Shown piece after piece: positions 21,219 to 32,585 of a stretch of DNA of 64,000 nucleotides. Below the pieces are notes generated by a model. The model had not been told where the DNA came from, did not search any database, and saw only the letters and a list, made by a program, of their open reading frames with translations. The stretch is from Gemmataceae bacterium (GTDB lineage Bacteria > Planctomycetota > Planctomycetia > Gemmatales > Gemmataceae), in contig LR594584.1 of NCBI GenBank assembly GCA_901538445.1, forward strand, positions 3,319,586 through 3,383,585, read 5' to 3'. Each line of letters begins with the position of its first letter. Position 1 is the stretch's first letter. Both the position numbers and the translations under genes were made by a program.

Positions 21219-21674
21219 TCAACTGAACCACTGGAACTTGCCGGTGGCCTCGAAGGCATGACGGATGTGCTTCACCGCGGGTTCGCGGGCGTGATGCGGC
21301 CAGCTCATCGCGAGGACGTCGAACCGCACCGCGACCCTGCCCAAGAGCCGGCGGGTGGCCAGGAAACGCAACGTCGCCCCGGTGATCTTCCGCTGCTTGC
21401 GGAGGTCCACCGAGGCGGCGGTCGTTTCGAGTGCGTCCGGGCGGTCCGAAGCGGTCGAGCGGACCTCGACCACCACCAGGGTCTCGCCGTCGAGGGCGAG
21501 GAGGTCGAGTTCGCCCGCCGCGTCCGAGACGTTGGCGGCCAGAACGCGGTAGCCGAGGGACCGGAGGAACCGGGCCGCGGCCCGCTCGCTGCGGCGGCCG
21601 AACCACCGCCGCCACCAGGGCCAGCGGGTGAACCCGGGTTCACCGGGTGACTCGTCCTGACGGTCGGCGGGCAT
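21219..21674 (-). CDS. yraN: YraN/UPF0102 family endonuclease-like protein
   Basis: 151 residues with the Holliday-junction-resolvase-like fold of UPF0102. The motifs are GERAAARFL-like (RRSERAAARFLRSLGYRVL), GELDLLALDGETLVVVEV (GExDLI...VEV nuclease core) and VDLRKQRKI. The family is associated with rplS/rnhB loci; a nuclease role is inferred from the fold. It begins 11 nt after the rplS stop and is likely the last gene of the rpsP-trmD-rplS operon. The short N-terminal extension ends in WPWWRRWFGRR before the domain. Confidence 0.88.
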   Translation of the reverse strand: MPADRQDESPGEPGFTRWPWWRRWFGRRSERAAARFLRSLGYRVLAANVSDAAGELDLLALDGETLVVVEVRSTASDRPDALETTAASVDLRKQRKITGATLRFLATRRLLGRVAVRFDVLAMSWPHHAREPAVKHIRHAFEATGKFQWFS

Positions 21675-21685
21675 TGCGGCCGGGC

Positions 21686-22192
21686 CTACTTCTTCTTGCT
21701 GGCCTCGGCCTCCTTGCGGGCCTTCTTCTTCTGGGCGGTCTTCGACATCCCGCCCTCGGCCGTGGCGCGAGCGGCGGCCTCCTGGGCGGCCTTCGACGCG
21801 GCCTCGGCGGCCTGCTTCAGGTCGAGATCGATCTTGGTCTGCCGCTTCACATCGTCCTTGATCTTGGTCGCCTTGCCGACGCGATCGCGGAGGTAGAACA
21901 GCTTGGCCCGGCGGACGGCCCCAGCCTTCTTGATGACGATCTTGGCGATGCGGGGGGAGTGGATCGGGAAGATCCGCTCGACGCCCTCGCCCTGGACCAG
22001 GCGGCGGACGGTAACGGTCTCGCGGATCCCGCCGTTCTGGCGGCCGATCACGTCGCCCTCGAACACCTGGACCCGCTCCTTGGCCCCGTCGAGGATCTTC
22101 TGGTGAACCTCGATGCGGTCGCCGATGCGGAAGTCGGGGACGTCGGACTTGAGGTTGGCCCGTTCAACGAGGCCGATGAGGGGTTTCAGCAT
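21686..22192 (-). CDS. rplS: 50S ribosomal protein L19 with C-terminal extension
   Basis: L19 of the large subunit, at the interface with the small subunit. The first roughly 118 residues are canonical: FRIGDRIEVHQKI, RVQVFEGDVIGRQNGG, ETVTVRR, GVERIFPIHSPRIAKI and RAKLFYLRDRVGKATKI. Typical L19 ends near here; this protein runs to 168 residues with a Lys/Ala-rich tail (AAEAASKAAQEAAARATAEG, ending EAEASKKK). The ATG at 22192 gives the usual N-terminus. It lies 104 nt after trmD in the expected rpsP-trmD-rplS order. Confidence 0.95.
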   Translation of the reverse strand: MLKPLIGLVERANLKSDVPDFRIGDRIEVHQKILDGAKERVQVFEGDVIGRQNGGIRETVTVRRLVQGEGVERIFPIHSPRIAKIVIKKAGAVRRAKLFYLRDRVGKATKIKDDVKRQTKIDLDLKQAAEAASKAAQEAAARATAEGGMSKTAQKKKARKEAEASKKK

Positions 22193-22296
22193 GGCCCACC
22201 TTGTCTTTCTGGGCGGTCGGGTCCGCCCCAAATGTCGTCGTTGGTCCGTCTGGTCGTGTTTCGCTCGCCGGCGGCGAGTGTCGGGCCGCCCGGCAT

Positions 22297-23004
22297 TTAC
22301 TCTTTTCGGCTCCGCCGCTCGGACTGCTCGCGCCGCCACTTTGCGACGGCCGCGTGGTTCCCGCTCAGGAGCACGTCGGGAACGTCCAGCCCGCGGAAAC
22401 TCCGGGGCCGGGTGAACTGCGGGTACTCGAGGCGGCCGGGCTCGCTGTGCGACTCGTCGGCCGCGCTCTGTTCGTCGCCAAGCACACCGGGGATGAGCCG
22501 GATCACCGCATCGATGACAACCATCGCGGGGACCTCGCCCCCGTTGCAGACGAAGTCCCCAATGGAGAGTTCCCGGGGGTTCAGGGTCTGGCGAATGCGG
22601 TCGTCGAACCCCTCGTACCGACCGCACAGGAGCAGCAACCGCGGGTCCCGGGCGAGATCCTCGACCACCCGCTGCGTGAGCCTCTCGCCGGCCGGGGTCA
22701 GCATGACCACCGCGCCGGGCGCTTCGGCCTTCGCCTGGACCGCCTCGACCGCGTCGAGCACCGGCTGGGCCATCAGCACCATCCCGGGACCGCCGCCGAA
22801 GGGCCGGTCGTCCACGCGGTCGTGCTTGTTGAGCGTCCAGTCGCGGATGTTCCAGGTATTCACCTGGACCAGACCGGCAGCGACGGCGTCGGCCAGCAGG
22901 CTCTGGCCGACGTAGCTCTCGAAGATGCCCGGGAACAGCGTCAGCACGTCGAACCGGATCGTGCGGCGTGGCGCGGCGGCGGGCGGTTCCGTCGGTGCGT
23001 CCAC
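22297..23004 (-). CDS. trmD: tRNA (guanine(37)-N1)-methyltransferase
   Basis: SPOUT methyltransferase making m1G37 in tRNAs, which prevents frameshifting. 235 residues from a GTG at 23004, 4 nt after the rpsP stop. The family signature is intact: FDVLTLFPGIFESY, VDDRPFGGGPGMVL, LLCGRYEGFDDR, SIGDFVCNGGEVPAM and the trefoil-knot region, then RLIPGVLG and SGNHAAVAKWR. An acidic Pro/Ala-rich N-terminal lead (about 15 residues) precedes the domain; the longer upstream frame overlaps rpsP and was rejected. No Shine-Dalgarno is visible, so translation is probably coupled to rpsP. Confidence 0.95.
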   Translation of the reverse strand: MDAPTEPPAAAPRRTIRFDVLTLFPGIFESYVGQSLLADAVAAGLVQVNTWNIRDWTLNKHDRVDDRPFGGGPGMVLMAQPVLDAVEAVQAKAEAPGAVVMLTPAGERLTQRVVEDLARDPRLLLLCGRYEGFDDRIRQTLNPRELSIGDFVCNGGEVPAMVVIDAVIRLIPGVLGDEQSAADESHSEPGRLEYPQFTRPRSFRGLDVPDVLLSGNHAAVAKWRREQSERRSRKE

Positions 23005-23008
23005 GGGG

Positions 23009-23332
23009 TCACGCCTTCGGGGCGGCCTCGGCCTTGGCCTTGTCTTCGGCGGCCCGTGCGGCCTCCTGGGCTTCAATCTCTTCCCACTTCTTCATGAACT
23101 TGGAGAAGATGGCGGCACAGTGCTCGGACGGCAGCGCTCCTACGCTCTGCCAGTACTTGATGCGGCTCGGCTTGAGCTTGACGCGCGCGTCCTTGTCGGT
23201 GACGTGCGGGTCGTAGACGCCCAGTTCCTCGATCACCTTGCCGTCCCGCGGCTGGCGGGCGTCGATGGCGACGATGCGGTAGTAGTGCCGGTGCGTCCGG
23301 CCCATCTGCTTCATACGAATTCGAACGGCCAC
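23009..23332 (-). CDS. rpsP: 30S ribosomal protein S16
   Basis: Small-subunit protein S16, 107 residues. The GTG at 23332 (VAVRIRMKQMGRTHRHYYRI) has GAGG about 8 nt upstream. The canonical core (DGKVIEELGVYDPH, RIKYWQSVGALPSE) is followed by an Ala/Glu/Lys-rich tail (EAARAAEDKAKAEAAPKA). It heads the rpsP-trmD-rplS-yraN cluster. In many bacteria rimM lies between rpsP and trmD, but here only 4 nt separate them, so rimM is not in this operon. Confidence 0.95.
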   Translation of the reverse strand: MAVRIRMKQMGRTHRHYYRIVAIDARQPRDGKVIEELGVYDPHVTDKDARVKLKPSRIKYWQSVGALPSEHCAAIFSKFMKKWEEIEAQEAARAAEDKAKAEAAPKA

Positions 23333-23496
23333 GGTGGCTACCTCACGGAATCCAACAATACGCAGAGAACGATCATCATAGCGACCCGGCGGGGGGGCGA
23401 CTACGGCACCGGGCGATTTCGGGCGCTGCCGGGGTGAAAAAAATGGGCGCGCGCGACGGAACCCAATCGCGCGGCCCGCCACCAGGTTCGTCTCCG

Positions 23497-24625
23497 TTAC
23501 GCTGTGACCGTGATCTGGGGTGCCTCGGGGGCCTCCGAGCGGCGGTGCCAGACATCGAGAACCGCCGAGGTGACCGCGAGGATGCCGGGGCCGAGGATCA
23601 TGCCGGCCGCACCGAAAATCGCCACCCCACCGAGAAACGCGATCAGCGCGGGGACCTCGTGCAACCGCATCCGGCTCCCGGCCAACCGCGGATAGATGTA
23701 GGTGTTCACAATCAGTGCCGAGCCGATCACCCCCCACCCGGACGATCAGCGCGGCCCCGCCCCACTGCCCCACCAGGGCGAGGTACGCGGACGCCGGCAC
23801 CCACACCATGAACGCCCCGAGAATCGGGACCAGGCTGAGGACGAACATCACCACGCCCCACAGGAACGGGGAGGGGAGGCCTACCCACCAGAACAGAAGT
23901 CCCCCGCACACCGCGTCGATGAGGCTGGTCACGAGGTTAGCGTACAGGTTCGCGTAGACCGACCCGGCAGCGTCCTCGAACACCCGGTCGGCCTCGGGCC
24001 GCGTGACCGGCAGGAGCCGCCGCAGCGACTCGCGGAGCGAGGACCGGTCGCGGAGCAGATAGAACAGGATGAACAGCGCGATGACCGCCTGGAAGATGCC
24101 CATGACTGACCCTTGAACCACCCCCGCCCCCTCGCGGGTGAGCGCCCCGAGGGCGTTGCGTGCCTCGGCGTCGAGGTCCACGCCGACCCGGTCGGTCCAC
24201 GCCACGACCGCGGCCGTCTCGGGCCGCTGGTTCATCACCTCGCGGACCGTGCCGGCGACCTGTTGCTCCTTCATCCGGTCCGCGGCCGATTCCGCCTCCC
24301 GCATCAACTGGTAGGTGACGAACACCCCGGGAACGACGATCGCCAGGAACACGACCACCGACGACAGCGCCGCGGCCGCGTTCGGGGCCGCGGTGACCTT
24401 GCGGAGCACCCAGGAGTGCAGCGGCCACGCGATGATCGCCAGCGCGAGCCCCCATGTCACCGCGGGGAGGAACGGCGTGGTGAGCCAGACGCACAAGGCG
24501 ACGAGGAGAACGGTGAGTGCAGCCAGCGCGACCGGGCGGAACCGGTCGCCGGTCGCGAGCGGGCCCTCGCGCTGGACGATGGGCGGAGCAGGAGTTCGTG
24601 TGGCGACATCACCGTTGGAGACCAT
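23497..24625 (-). pseudogene. AI-2E family transporter (PerM-like), single-base frameshift
   Basis: Polytopic membrane protein of the AI-2E/PerM family; members are proposed exporters or ion-coupled carriers. The frame from the ATG at 24625 covers the first three quarters (PVALAALTVLLVALCVWLTT, VILALFILFYLLRD-type helices, WWVGLPSPFLWGVVMFVLSL), then loses homology after GGAALIVRV. The rest (IGSALIVNTYIYPRLAGS, GAAGMILGPGILAV) continues in another frame from about 23730. Removing one base from the run of six C on the plus strand (23730-23735) restores one open frame of about 375 residues, a normal length. This may be a sequencing error in a homopolymer or a true recent mutation. Confidence 0.8.
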
Positions 24626-24778
24626 GTGAAAACCTCGACAAAGTGGCGACCGCGACGGGCCGCGTGCGTCACCGGGGAGCAAACCGGGTGCCGGGACTCT
24701 CCCGACACGGCGGCGGAATCTTGTTCCGGCACCTCTCCGCCGCGAGTACGCTTGCGGAACACCCTCGGGAGCCCTCCG

Positions 24779-26509
24779 GTGAAACACCTCTTGCTTGCGG
24801 CCGCTTTGCTCACTGCCGCACCCGACTCGCGGGCCGACGACCCCGCCGATCTCATCGTTCACAACGCGAAAGTCGCAACGGTGGACCCGAAGTTCACCGT
24901 CGCGGAGGCCGTCGCCGTGCGGGGCGGGAAGATCGCCGCGGTGGGCACCAGCGCCGAGGTGATGAAGCTGAAGGGTGACAAGACGCGTGTGGTCGATGTG
25001 GGCGGGATGACGGTTCTGCCAGGGCTCTACGACAGCCACGTTCACCCGGTCGGCGCGGCTCTCAGCGAGGTCGGCGACCCGGTACCGCTCCTGCGGTCGA
25101 TTCCCGAAGTTCTGGAGTACATCACGAAGCGCGCCGCCGACACGCCCGAGGGCCAGTGGATCGTCATCCGCTACGCCTTCCCGACGCGGTTGAAAGAGGC
25201 CCGCTTCCCCACCAAAGCGGAACTCGACGTGGCCGCACCGAAGCACCCGGTGCTGTACCACGCAGGCCCCGCCGGGGTCACGAACACGATGGGGCTCAAG
25301 GTGTCAGGCGTCACGAAGGACACGAAGAACCCCGGCACGGGCGTCGTCGTGAAAGACCCGGTGACCGGCGAGCCGACCGGCATGCTCCGCAGCGCGTACG
25401 GCGTGCTGAAGGGGGTGCCCAGCGGCGGCGAGAACGTGTCGCCCGAGAAGAAGCGGGCGGCGGTGAGGAAGCTGTTCTCGCTCTACAACGAGCACGGCAT
25501 CACGAGCGTATCGGACCGCAACGCCGGCCGCGGCGACCTCGATCTGTACCTCGCGCTCAAGGAGGCGAACGAACTGACGGTGCGGGTGAACGTCGCCCGC
25601 GGGTTCTCGCCCGGCGGCACCCGCGAGGAGATCGCGAAGCGGCTCGACGACCTCCCTGGTAAGGACGGCCGCGGCGGCCCGACGGGCGGCGGCGACGAGT
25701 GGGTCCGCATCGGGCCGATCAAGATGTTCACCGACGGCGGGATGCTCAACGGCACCGCCTACATGCGGAAGCCGTGGCCCAAGGGCGACACGTACCAGGT
25801 GACCGAGGACGACTACCGCGGGCTGCTGTTCGCGAAGGCCGAGCAGTTGCAGATCGTCGCCGAGGAGGCGGCGAAGCGGAAGTGGGCGGTCACGTCGCAC
25901 ACCGCCGGCGAGGGCGCGATGGACGTGCTCCTCGACGCGTACGAGACCGCCGACCGCATCACGCCCATCAAGGACCTGCGGTTCTGCATCACGCACGCAA
26001 ACTTCCCGAGCCAGCACAACCTCGAACGGTGCCGCAAACTCGGCGTGTGCGCCGACGTTCAGCCCGCATGGCTCTACAAGGACGGCCATACCTTGCTGAA
26101 AGTGCTCGGGCCGGAACGGATGCGGTGGTTCCAGCCGTACAAGTCGTGGACGGAGTACACGACCATCGGCGGCGGCAGCGACCACATGCTCCGGTTCGAC
26201 CCGCTCGACAGCACGAATCCGTGGTCCCCGTGGCTCGGCGTGTGGGCGGCGGTCACGCGGAAGTTGGAGCGCGGCGGCGTGCTGGAGCCGGCCGAAGCGC
26301 TCACCCGCGAGCAGGCGATCCGCCTGTACACGATCAACAACGCCTACCTGGGCCGCGAGGAGAAGGAGAAGGGCTCGCTCGAAGTCGGCAAGCTCGCGGA
26401 CCTGATCGTCACCGACCGCGACGTGCTCACGTGCCCGGTCGATGACCTCCGCGACACGAAGGTGGTGCTCACGGTCGTCGGCGGGAAGGTCGTGTTCGAG
26501 CGGAAGTAG
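24779..26509 (+). CDS. Exported YtcJ-like amidohydrolase (amidohydrolase 3 family)
   Basis: Metal-dependent hydrolase of 576 residues, probably periplasmic. The GTG at 24779 opens a signal peptide (KHLLLAAALLTAAPDSRA). Beta-sandwich start DLIVHNAKVATVD is followed by LPGLYDSHVHPVG (HxH metal site), SHTAGEGAMDVLLDAYE, ITHANFPS and GGGSDHMLRFDP (later ligands), and the closing strand GKLADLIVTDRDVLTCP. The layout fits N-acyl amidase/N-substituted formamide deformylase-like enzymes; the substrate cannot be read off. It is divergent from the AI-2E gene and convergent, with a 3-nt gap, with the DUF1559 gene. Confidence 0.9.
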   Translation: MKHLLLAAALLTAAPDSRADDPADLIVHNAKVATVDPKFTVAEAVAVRGGKIAAVGTSAEVMKLKGDKTRVVDVGGMTVLPGLYDSHVHPVGAALSEVGDPVPLLRSIPEVLEYITKRAADTPEGQWIVIRYAFPTRLKEARFPTKAELDVAAPKHPVLYHAGPAGVTNTMGLKVSGVTKDTKNPGTGVVVKDPVTGEPTGMLRSAYGVLKGVPSGGENVSPEKKRAAVRKLFSLYNEHGITSVSDRNAGRGDLDLYLALKEANELTVRVNVARGFSPGGTREEIAKRLDDLPGKDGRGGPTGGGDEWVRIGPIKMFTDGGMLNGTAYMRKPWPKGDTYQVTEDDYRGLLFAKAEQLQIVAEEAAKRKWAVTSHTAGEGAMDVLLDAYETADRITPIKDLRFCITHANFPSQHNLERCRKLGVCADVQPAWLYKDGHTLLKVLGPERMRWFQPYKSWTEYTTIGGGSDHMLRFDPLDSTNPWSPWLGVWAAVTRKLERGGVLEPAEALTREQAIRLYTINNAYLGREEKEKGSLEVGKLADLIVTDRDVLTCPVDDLRDTKVVLTVVGGKVVFERK

Positions 26510-26512
26510 CGC

Positions 26513-27208
26513 TCACTGCACGTAGTACATCGCGGGGGTGAACTCGGCGGCGCGCATCATCGAGACGTGGCCGTCGCAGAACTGGACCCCGAACACGCCA
26601 CCGTGCCGGCCCTCGGGGTAGTGGTTCACCGCGTCGGCGTCCGTCACGGGCCACGGGAGCCCGCCCGGGAGTCCGGCCGGTGTTGTGCCGTTCGTCGAGC
26701 ACCCCGGGGCGCGGCAGTGCTCCCACAGGTAGACCACCTGCGACGTGCCGTTGCCGTTCGTGACGTGCAGCAGGGGCCGCCCCGCCGGGCCGCCGGTGAC
26801 GCCGTTGAGCGCGTAGCCCAGTTGCAGCGGTTGGCCCAGCGACGGGCTGCCGGGGAGCCGGTCGAACCCGTTCGGGCACCGGAACACACGGGCGTTCCCT
26901 TCGAGGTACCGCCACAGGATCGACCGCGACGGGTCGAAGTCCGGGAGCGGCGGGGCCGCGTAGCTCACGCGGTCGTCGAACGGTGCCCAGTACGCGCCGC
27001 TCGCGCCGACCGGGGGCAGCCGGCCGTCGTTGTCGCCGGCGTAGTTGTGGGCCGCCAGGCCGAACTGCTTCATGTTGTTGGCGCACTGCGTCCGCGCGGC
27101 CGCCTCACGAACCCGCTGCACGGCAGGGAGCAGCAGGCCGATCAGCACGGCGATGATCGCGATCACGACCAACAACTCGATCAGGGTGAAACCGGGACGC
27201 AAGCGCAT
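26513..27208 (-). CDS. Pseudopilin-like DUF1559 protein
   Basis: 231 residues with a type IV prepilin N-terminus: [16 protein letters not shown] (cleavage before Phe, conserved Glu at +5) leading into a helix ending [14 protein letters not shown]. This is the invariant opening of planctomycete DUF1559 proteins, which occur in many paralogues and are thought to be exported through a type II/IV-pilus-like system. The C-terminal motif FCDGHVSMM matches the family's DG motif. A second member lies at 39894-40829. The large extracytoplasmic domain here is shorter than the usual roughly 300 residues. Confidence 0.92.
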   Translation of the reverse strand: MRLRPGFTLIELLVVIAIIAVLIGLLLPAVQRVREAAARTQCANNMKQFGLAAHNYAGDNDGRLPPVGASGAYWAPFDDRVSYAAPPLPDFDPSRSILWRYLEGNARVFRCPNGFDRLPGSPSLGQPLQLGYALNGVTGGPAGRPLLHVTNGNGTSQVVYLWEHCRAPGCSTNGTTPAGLPGGLPWPVTDADAVNHYPEGRHGGVFGVQFCDGHVSMMRAAEFTPAMYYVQ

Positions 27209-27287
27209 GGCGGCCTCCGGGGACGCGGCTCAGCGTCGGCTAGAACGGGGAGCGGTGCGGTTCGTTGGTAACGGCCGGGGCCGGGCG

Positions 27288-27773
27288 ATGAGACTGGAGC
27301 GGGTGATCTCGGGCGGGCAGACGGGTGCCGACCGCGGGGCGCTCGTCGCCGCACGCGCCGCCGGAATCGCTACCGGCGGGTGGATGCCCGCGGGGTTCCT
27401 CGCGCACGACGGAAACCACCCCGAGTTCGCGGAACTGTTCGGGATGCGCGAGACGGCCGGGGCTCAGTACCCCCACCGCACCTCGCTAAACGTCAACGAG
27501 GCTGACGCGACGCTGCGGTTCGCGACGCTGTGGGACTCGCCCGGCGAGGTACTCACGCTGTCACTGTGCCGCGATCACGGCAAGCCGGTCCTTGACGCGA
27601 CCCCCGGCGGCGGCGTCACGCCGGAAGAGGTGTACGAGTGGCTGGTCGCGACACGGGCCCGGGTGCTGAACGTGGCGGGGAACTCGGAGCGGACGTCGCC
27701 GGGGATTCAAAAGTTCGTTGAGGAGTTCTTGGGCGACGTGTTCCGGCTGCTGGTGCTCTCCGGAAACACATGA
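27288..27773 (+). CDS. Putative molybdenum carrier (MoCo-carrier/LOG-like Rossmann protein)
   Basis: 161-residue protein with the opening RLERVISGGQTGADRGALVAA and a PHRTSLNVNEAD segment, as in the putative molybdenum-carrier family (Pfam PF12694), a Rossmann-like fold related to SLOG/lysine-decarboxylase-like nucleotide binders. The later motif VLNVAGNSERTSPGI is also typical. The name derives from a family annotation, and nucleotide binding is the safer inference. The ATG at 27288 follows a spacer shared with the divergent DUF1559 gene; a compact hairpin follows the stop. Confidence 0.82.
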   Translation: MRLERVISGGQTGADRGALVAARAAGIATGGWMPAGFLAHDGNHPEFAELFGMRETAGAQYPHRTSLNVNEADATLRFATLWDSPGEVLTLSLCRDHGKPVLDATPGGGVTPEEVYEWLVATRARVLNVAGNSERTSPGIQKFVEEFLGDVFRLLVLSGNT

Positions 27774-27792
27774 GCCCCGGCGAACCGGGGCT
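27773..27792. terminator. Compact hairpin between convergent genes
   Basis: AGCCCCGG (27773-27780), loop CGAA, CCGGGGCT (27785-27792): an 8-bp perfect GC-rich stem located between the stop codons of the MoCo-carrier-like gene and the glycosyltransferase gene. Confidence 0.6.
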
Positions 27793-27799
27793 CGGTGGG

Positions 27800-28855
27800 T
27801 CACTGGTGGGCGATGCCGAGGCGGTACAGCCAGTTGTGCCAGGCGTGCGCGATCATGTAGCCGCGGAGGTTGGCGCGGATGTTGTCCATTGTCACCGTGT
27901 CGCCGTGGAGCCGGTGGCGGATCCGCTGCATCTCCGGGGTGCCGGTCGAGGAGAGTTCGGCAGACGTTTTCTGGCTCGGGTGGATGCGGAACGCCCCGAG
28001 GAACCGCGGGAGCCGCTTGAACCGCGCGCCGGCGTCCCGGAACCGCAGGAGCAGGTCCCAGTCGAGCGCGAACTGGAACGATTCGTCGATCTTCCCGCCG
28101 GCCTTGTCCCAGATCCGCCGCCGCCAGAACATGGTCTCCTGAGGGACGTAGTCGGCCCAGAGGAGCATCTTTTCGGAGTGCGCCGGCAGCACCCAGCGGC
28201 CGACCTCCTGCGTGTGGTGGTCGACGATGACCCGGTGCCCGTAGACGACGTCCACCTCGGGGTGGGCGGCGAAGTACGACGCGACGTAGTTCAGGGACCC
28301 GGGCAGGAGCAGGTCGTCGGAGTTCAGGTACGCCATGATCTCGCCCTTGCGGGCGTGGTCGAACCCCAGGTTGATCGCGTTGCCCTGCCCCTTGTCGCGG
28401 CGGGACTCGCCGTGGACGAGCTTGGCCCGGTACTTCTCGATGAGCGCGGCCGACTCGTCCTTCGACCCGCCGTCCTGGATCGCGTACTCGAGCCGCGGGT
28501 AGTTTTGGTCGAGGACGCTCTTGATCGTCTCCTCGAGGAACCGGCCCTGGTTGTAGGACGGGGTGACGATCGAGATGAGGGGCGGGTCCGCGGGCGGCTT
28601 CGTGCGGTGGTACGCGGCCGGGACGCGGACCGGCCGCGACCGGTACTGGTCGAGCTTGTGGAGCCGGGCACCGACGAGGGCCGCGCACAGGCGGCGGAGC
28701 CGGCCCCGGACCGTCACGTTTCGGAGGTTCACCTCCAGGGCCGCGACGTAGGCCCTGAGGTCGCGCACCTCGGCCTGGAGTTGAGCCAGCACGAGGTGCG
28801 ACGGCCCGCCGTCCTGCTGGTGCGTCCGCTCCGCGTCCCGCGAATCGCTGCTCAT
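27800..28855 (-). CDS. Family 2 glycosyltransferase
   Basis: 351-residue GT-A glycosyltransferase, cytosolic face of the membrane, probably building surface polysaccharide. An N-terminal coiled coil (LQAEVRDLRAYVAALEVNL) precedes the GT2 domain with ISIVTPSYNQGRFLEETI, a nucleotide-sugar-binding IQDGGSKDESAAL (QDGGS), YLNSDDLLLPG (DxD-like NSDD) and a W-rich acceptor region (QETMFWRRRIWDKAGG, FALDWDLLLRF). It follows the GDP-fucose synthase gene by 113 nt on the same strand, so a fucosylation or related sugar-transfer role is plausible but unproven. Confidence 0.9.
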   Translation of the reverse strand: MSSDSRDAERTHQQDGGPSHLVLAQLQAEVRDLRAYVAALEVNLRNVTVRGRLRRLCAALVGARLHKLDQYRSRPVRVPAAYHRTKPPADPPLISIVTPSYNQGRFLEETIKSVLDQNYPRLEYAIQDGGSKDESAALIEKYRAKLVHGESRRDKGQGNAINLGFDHARKGEIMAYLNSDDLLLPGSLNYVASYFAAHPEVDVVYGHRVIVDHHTQEVGRWVLPAHSEKMLLWADYVPQETMFWRRRIWDKAGGKIDESFQFALDWDLLLRFRDAGARFKRLPRFLGAFRIHPSQKTSAELSSTGTPEMQRIRHRLHGDTVTMDNIRANLRGYMIAHAWHNWLYRLGIAHQ

Positions 28856-28881
28856 CCGTGGCTCCGTGTCGGGATAACGCG

Positions 28882-28905
28882 CGGGCCGCCCTGTGTGGCG
28901 GCCCG
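28882..28905. terminator. Hairpin between GDP-fucose synthase and glycosyltransferase genes
   Basis: CGGGCCGCC (28882-28890) pairs with GGCGGCCCG (28897-28905) around a 6-nt loop. Read on the minus strand it lies after the GDP-fucose synthase stop and before the glycosyltransferase start. There is no T-run after it, so it might attenuate rather than end transcription. Confidence 0.4.
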
Positions 28906-28968
28906 ACAAGCAAAACGTCTCGGGTCGTGGCGGAGCGCCGGGGATCAACCCGGGGGCTCCGGGTCCGT

Positions 28969-31774
<2,806 letters not shown>

Positions 31775-31891
31775 GGGCGGGCTCTCGTGGGTGTGGGCGG
31801 GAACTGAAGTGTACCGCGAGCGGTCGGGCGTGTCACGGGGCCGCCGCGGCGTACACCTAACGGGGCCGCGCCACTCAGCCAGAGGTGACCG

Positions 31892-32581
31892 ATGAAGCTC
31901 CTCGTGACCGCCGGGAACACCCAGACGCCGGTGGACGACGTGCGGTGCATCACGAACATTTTCACCGGCCGAACGGGCGGGGGCATCGCGGCCCGCGCGT
32001 TCGACCGCGGCCACGCCGTCACGCTGCTCACGTCGCACCCGGCGGTCGTGGACGCGATCCCGGCGACCCGGCCCCGCACGGACCCCGACTGGCGCGTGAA
32101 GCCGTACCGCACGTTCGACGACCTCGAAGCGCTGATGGCCGCGGAGGTGTCGGGCGGCGGGTTCGACGCGATCGTCCACGCCGCGGCGGTGAGCGACTAC
32201 CGCGTCGCCGGTGCGTTCACCTTCACCGACGGGGTATTCGAGAACGTGACGGCCGGGAAGGTGAAGAGTTCGCACCCGGAACTGTGGCTGAAGCTGACGC
32301 CGACGCCGAAGCTCGTGGACCGCGTCCGCTCTGCGTGGGGCTTCACGGGCGTGCTCGTGAAGTTCAAACTCGAAGTGGGTCTGACCGACGACGAGCTGCT
32401 CACCGTCGCCGAGGCCGCCCGCGTCCACTCGGGGGCCGATCTGATCTCGGCCAACACGCTGGAGGGGATGCACGAGTGGGCGCTGGTCGGCTCGGCCCCG
32501 CTCGGCTTCGCGCGCGTGACCCGGGCGGAACTGGCCGACCACCTCATCGACCGCATCGCGGCGCTGCGGCCCGGCGCGTGA
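31892..32581 (+). CDS. Stand-alone CoaB-like phosphopantothenoylcysteine synthetase domain protein
   Basis: 229 residues of the DNA/pantothenate metabolism flavoprotein (DFP, CoaB) fold. The start KLLVTAGNTQTPVDDVRCITN matches the TAGGTxEPIDxVRxItN motif of CoaB, followed by GRTGGGIAARAFDRGHAVTLLT, VHAAAVSDYRV and FKLEVG. CoaB ligates cysteine to 4'-phosphopantothenate using CTP. No CoaC domain is fused, and the LVANDl-type loop reads ISANTL, so it may be a paralogue rather than the main CoA enzyme. It ends 4 nt before the convergent DUF1963 gene. Confidence 0.8.
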   Translation: MKLLVTAGNTQTPVDDVRCITNIFTGRTGGGIAARAFDRGHAVTLLTSHPAVVDAIPATRPRTDPDWRVKPYRTFDDLEALMAAEVSGGGFDAIVHAAAVSDYRVAGAFTFTDGVFENVTAGKVKSSHPELWLKLTPTPKLVDRVRSAWGFTGVLVKFKLEVGLTDDELLTVAEAARVHSGADLISANTLEGMHEWALVGSAPLGFARVTRAELADHLIDRIAALRPGA

Positions 32582-32585
32582 GTGA

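Noticed and set aside
24113-24778. Long N-terminal extension of the amidohydrolase frame
   Set aside because: Antisense to the AI-2E gene; the signal peptide begins at the GTG at 24779.
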